This document shows, piece after piece, positions 13,273-14,515 of a DNA stretch of 14,515 nucleotides. Both the position numbers and the translations under genes were made by a program. The notes below the pieces were generated by a model, which was not told the DNA's origin, ran no database searches, and saw only the letters and a list, made by a program, of their open reading frames with translations. Source of the DNA: CAYRGC01 sp964423795 (lineage in GTDB: Bacteria > Patescibacteriota > Gracilibacteria > Peribacterales > Peribacteraceae); assembly GCA_964423795.1 (NCBI GenBank), contig CAYRGC010000025.1:1-14515 (forward strand), read 5' to 3'. The stretch's first letter is position 1, and each line of letters opens with the position of its first letter.

Positions 13273-13299
13273 CCTCTCCTCCTTCTCGAGGAGGAGAGG
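13273..13299. repeat. Perfect 10-bp palindrome between prmC and glycosyltransferase
   Basis: CCTCTCCTCC (13273-13282) pairs perfectly with GGAGGAGAGG (13290-13299) around the 7-nt loop TTCTCGA. There is no T-tract on either strand, and it lies between divergent genes, so it is not a simple terminator. It could be a dispersed palindromic repeat or an operator. The rest of 13207-13372 holds the prmC -10 and no clear promoter for the 13373 gene. Confidence 0.5.
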
Positions 13300-13372
13300 C
13301 GATAAAGGAAACGCTCTTGCTTCGGTGAGGTACCCTACGGTTGTTCATCTTTTTTGAGGTTTCACTTTTCTC

Positions 13373-14425
13373 ATGACCCGCATCGGAATCGACTGCCGCT
13401 TCGCGGCGACCACCTCCGGCCTCGGCCGTTACACGCGCGAAGTGGTCTCGCGCCTTCTGCTCCGTCGCGACGAGTGGTCGTACGTCTTGTTCGTGGGGAA
13501 AGGCGATCCGTCCTGGATCGGCGGCTCGCCGAAGGCGGATACCCGCGTCGTGCCGATCGACATCGGGCACTACACCCTGGCCGAGCAGACCCTGCTCCCC
13601 GATCTCTACCGCCGCGAGCAGATCGACCTGCTCTTCGTACCGCACTTCAACATCCCCTACTTCTGCCCGGTGCCCGCGGTCGTCACGATCCACGACCTCA
13701 TCCTCCATCGCTATCCCAACCAGGCGGGTCTTCTGCGCCGCATGGCGTACCGCGCCCTCATGCGCAGGGCCGTGCACTCCGCGAAGCGCATCATCGCCGT
13801 GAGCCACTTCACCGCCGACGAGGTCGCGCAGGTGTACGGGCCGCAGGCCAAGGAGAAGACGCGTGTCGTGCACGAAGGGGTATCCTCCGAGTTCGCGCCC
13901 GTCCCCCCCGCGGAGGCGAAGCTTGTGCTCGACCGGTACGGGCTCGCGCGGCCGTACTTCCTCTACGTGGGGAACGCCAAGGAGCACAAGAACGTCCCGA
14001 TGCTTCTCTCCGCGTACGAGTCCTCGGGACGCGCCGACATGGATCTCGTGCTCGTCACCGGCGGCCGCGAGGCCAAGGAGCTGCCGCTCCCGCCCGGCGC
14101 GCGCCTGCTCCCGTTCGTCGCGGAGAAGGACCTGCCGGCTCTCTACTCTTCCGCCGTCGCCTGCGTCACAGCCTCTCTCTATGAGGGATTCGGTCTCCCG
14201 CTCTTCGAGGCGGCTGCCTGCGGATGTCCGGTCATCGGCACGCGGTCGGGGGCGCTGCCCGAGATCGCGCCGCTCGGCAGCCTCATCATCGACCCGAGTC
14301 CCTCCGCCTTCGCTTCCGCGCTGCGCTCCCCTCCGGCGCGACGGGCCGAACGCCCTCCCCTTCCGTCCTGGGACGCCGCGGCCGTCAACACGACCGCCGT
14401 TCTCGCCGAGGCGCTCAGGGGGTAG
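13373..14425 (+). CDS. Glycosyltransferase, GT4 type, 350 aa
   Basis: This is a GT-B-fold glycosyltransferase of the GT4 group, resembling mannosyl/rhamnosyl transferases of polysaccharide clusters; donor and acceptor are unknown. The N-terminal domain reads RIGIDCRFAATTSGLGRYTREVV, with LLFVPHFNIPYFCPVPAVVTIHDLILHRYP and IIAVSHFTADEV. The C-terminal donor domain starts at YFLYVGNAKEHKNVPMLLSAY and includes YEGFGLPLFEAAACGCPVIGTRSGALPEIA, with the full E-x7-E motif (E271, E279). No membrane helix is seen. A GAGG (13356-13359) lies 13 nt upstream of the ATG. The hexamer 6 nt upstream, TTCACT, is a poor -10, so this is the one transcription-unit start where leaderless initiation is not evident. 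Its TAG stop overlaps the -10 of the next gene. Confidence 0.92.
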   Translation: MTRIGIDCRFAATTSGLGRYTREVVSRLLLRRDEWSYVLFVGKGDPSWIGGSPKADTRVVPIDIGHYTLAEQTLLPDLYRREQIDLLFVPHFNIPYFCPVPAVVTIHDLILHRYPNQAGLLRRMAYRALMRRAVHSAKRIIAVSHFTADEVAQVYGPQAKEKTRVVHEGVSSEFAPVPPAEAKLVLDRYGLARPYFLYVGNAKEHKNVPMLLSAYESSGRADMDLVLVTGGREAKELPLPPGARLLPFVAEKDLPALYSSAVACVTASLYEGFGLPLFEAAACGCPVIGTRSGALPEIAPLGSLIIDPSPSAFASALRSPPARRAERPPLPSWDAAAVNTTAVLAEALRG

Positions 14426-14428
14426 AGT
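14423..14428 (+). promoter_or_regulatory. -10 element of the 14436 gene
   Basis: TAGAGT ends 7 nt before the ATG at 14436. Its first three bases are the stop codon of the preceding glycosyltransferase. Confidence 0.5.
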
Positions 14429-14435
14429 CGGCCGC

Positions 14436-14515
14436 ATGGACACGGTCCGATCCATCCTTCCCAAGGTGCTTCGCAAGCGCGGACTCGCCGCGCACGCGGA
14501 CGCCGCGCAGATCAC
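14436..14515 (+). CDS. Probable DUF721/DciA-like protein, N-terminal fragment
   Basis: Only 26 codons are visible before the window ends: MDTVRSILPKVLRKRGLAAHADAAQI. The pattern of an N-terminal helix with LPKVLRKRGL, then a second helix leading toward the usual xxWxxxVG, resembles DUF721/DciA proteins. These bind DnaB and help load it in bacteria without DnaC. The tryptophan motif lies beyond the window, so the call rests on a short match. The ATG is supported by the -10 hexamer 7 nt upstream. Confidence 0.45.
   Translation, partial: MDTVRSILPKVLRKRGLAAHADAAQI

Noticed and set aside
13256..14515. Long minus-strand open frame opposite the 13373 glycosyltransferase
   Set aside because: Shadow frame with no start signal. 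The plus strand carries intact GT4 motifs and downstream promoter spacing.
1..14515. CRISPR array, tRNA, rRNA, insertion sequence, integrase or toxin-antitoxin pair
   Set aside because: I saw no regularly spaced repeats, cloverleaf, rRNA-like conserved stretch or transposase/recombinase motifs in the window.
1..14515. TGA reassigned to glycine, as in Gracilibacteria/SR1
   Set aside because: TGA terminates gap, fbp, mraY and several others exactly at their expected family C-termini, so the standard code applies.

Overview
The window is compact, GC-rich bacterial chromosome. It uses the standard code, with TGA as a stop in gap and fbp. It carries dnaB, mraY, gap, fbp, nadK, purA and prmC, two family-4-type glycosyltransferases, and seven or eight short genes I do not recognise. 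Tight packing, many small orphan proteins, housekeeping genes scattered as singletons and an almost complete lack of Shine-Dalgarno sequences suggest a small-genome lineage such as Patescibacteria/CPR. This is inference: no rRNA or ribosomal protein is present to place it, and I give no class.

Layout. 1-660: 3' end of dnaB. 661-728: an inverted repeat that looks like the dnaB terminator and contains the mraY promoter. 729-2063: mraY, unusually long. 2131-2760: unknown gene. 2796-4181: gap plus a small membrane protein. 4216-5154: fbp, overlapping tail-to-tail with an unknown minus-strand gene (5144-5977). 6020-6966: minus-strand two-gene operon (four-helix membrane protein, then a small charged protein). 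7036-8079: glycosyltransferase. 8143-9039: nadK. 9036-10081: two small unknown genes transcribed divergently, then a possible micro-ORF. 10082-11119: clearly AT-richer orphan gene. 11121-13206: purA and prmC on the minus strand. 13373-14425: second glycosyltransferase. 14436-end: start of a probable DUF721/DciA-like protein.

The clearest general signal concerns promoters and starts. At nearly every transcription-unit start, a -10-like hexamer (usually TANNNT) ends exactly 6 or 7 nt before the start codon, which would put +1 on or next to the first base of the start codon. Most genes here are therefore probably leaderless. The rule picks starts for purA (GTG at 12371), the 5977 gene (ATG) and the 6966 gene (GTG). 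It also points to a non-canonical ATC start for prmC, which has no ATG, GTG or TTG upstream of its conserved N-terminus.

Functionally, gap has the Asn-Ala-Ser substitution of NADP-linked gluconeogenic GAPDHs and lies beside fructose-1,6-bisphosphatase, which suggests a gluconeogenic arrangement. mraY and the glycosyltransferases belong to envelope synthesis; dnaB and the DciA-like start belong to replication. I see no CRISPR array, tRNA, transposase or recognisable defence system. The best novelty candidates are the leaderless architecture, the mraY insertion with a second Asp-Asp motif, the prmC start, and the AT-rich orphan gene.
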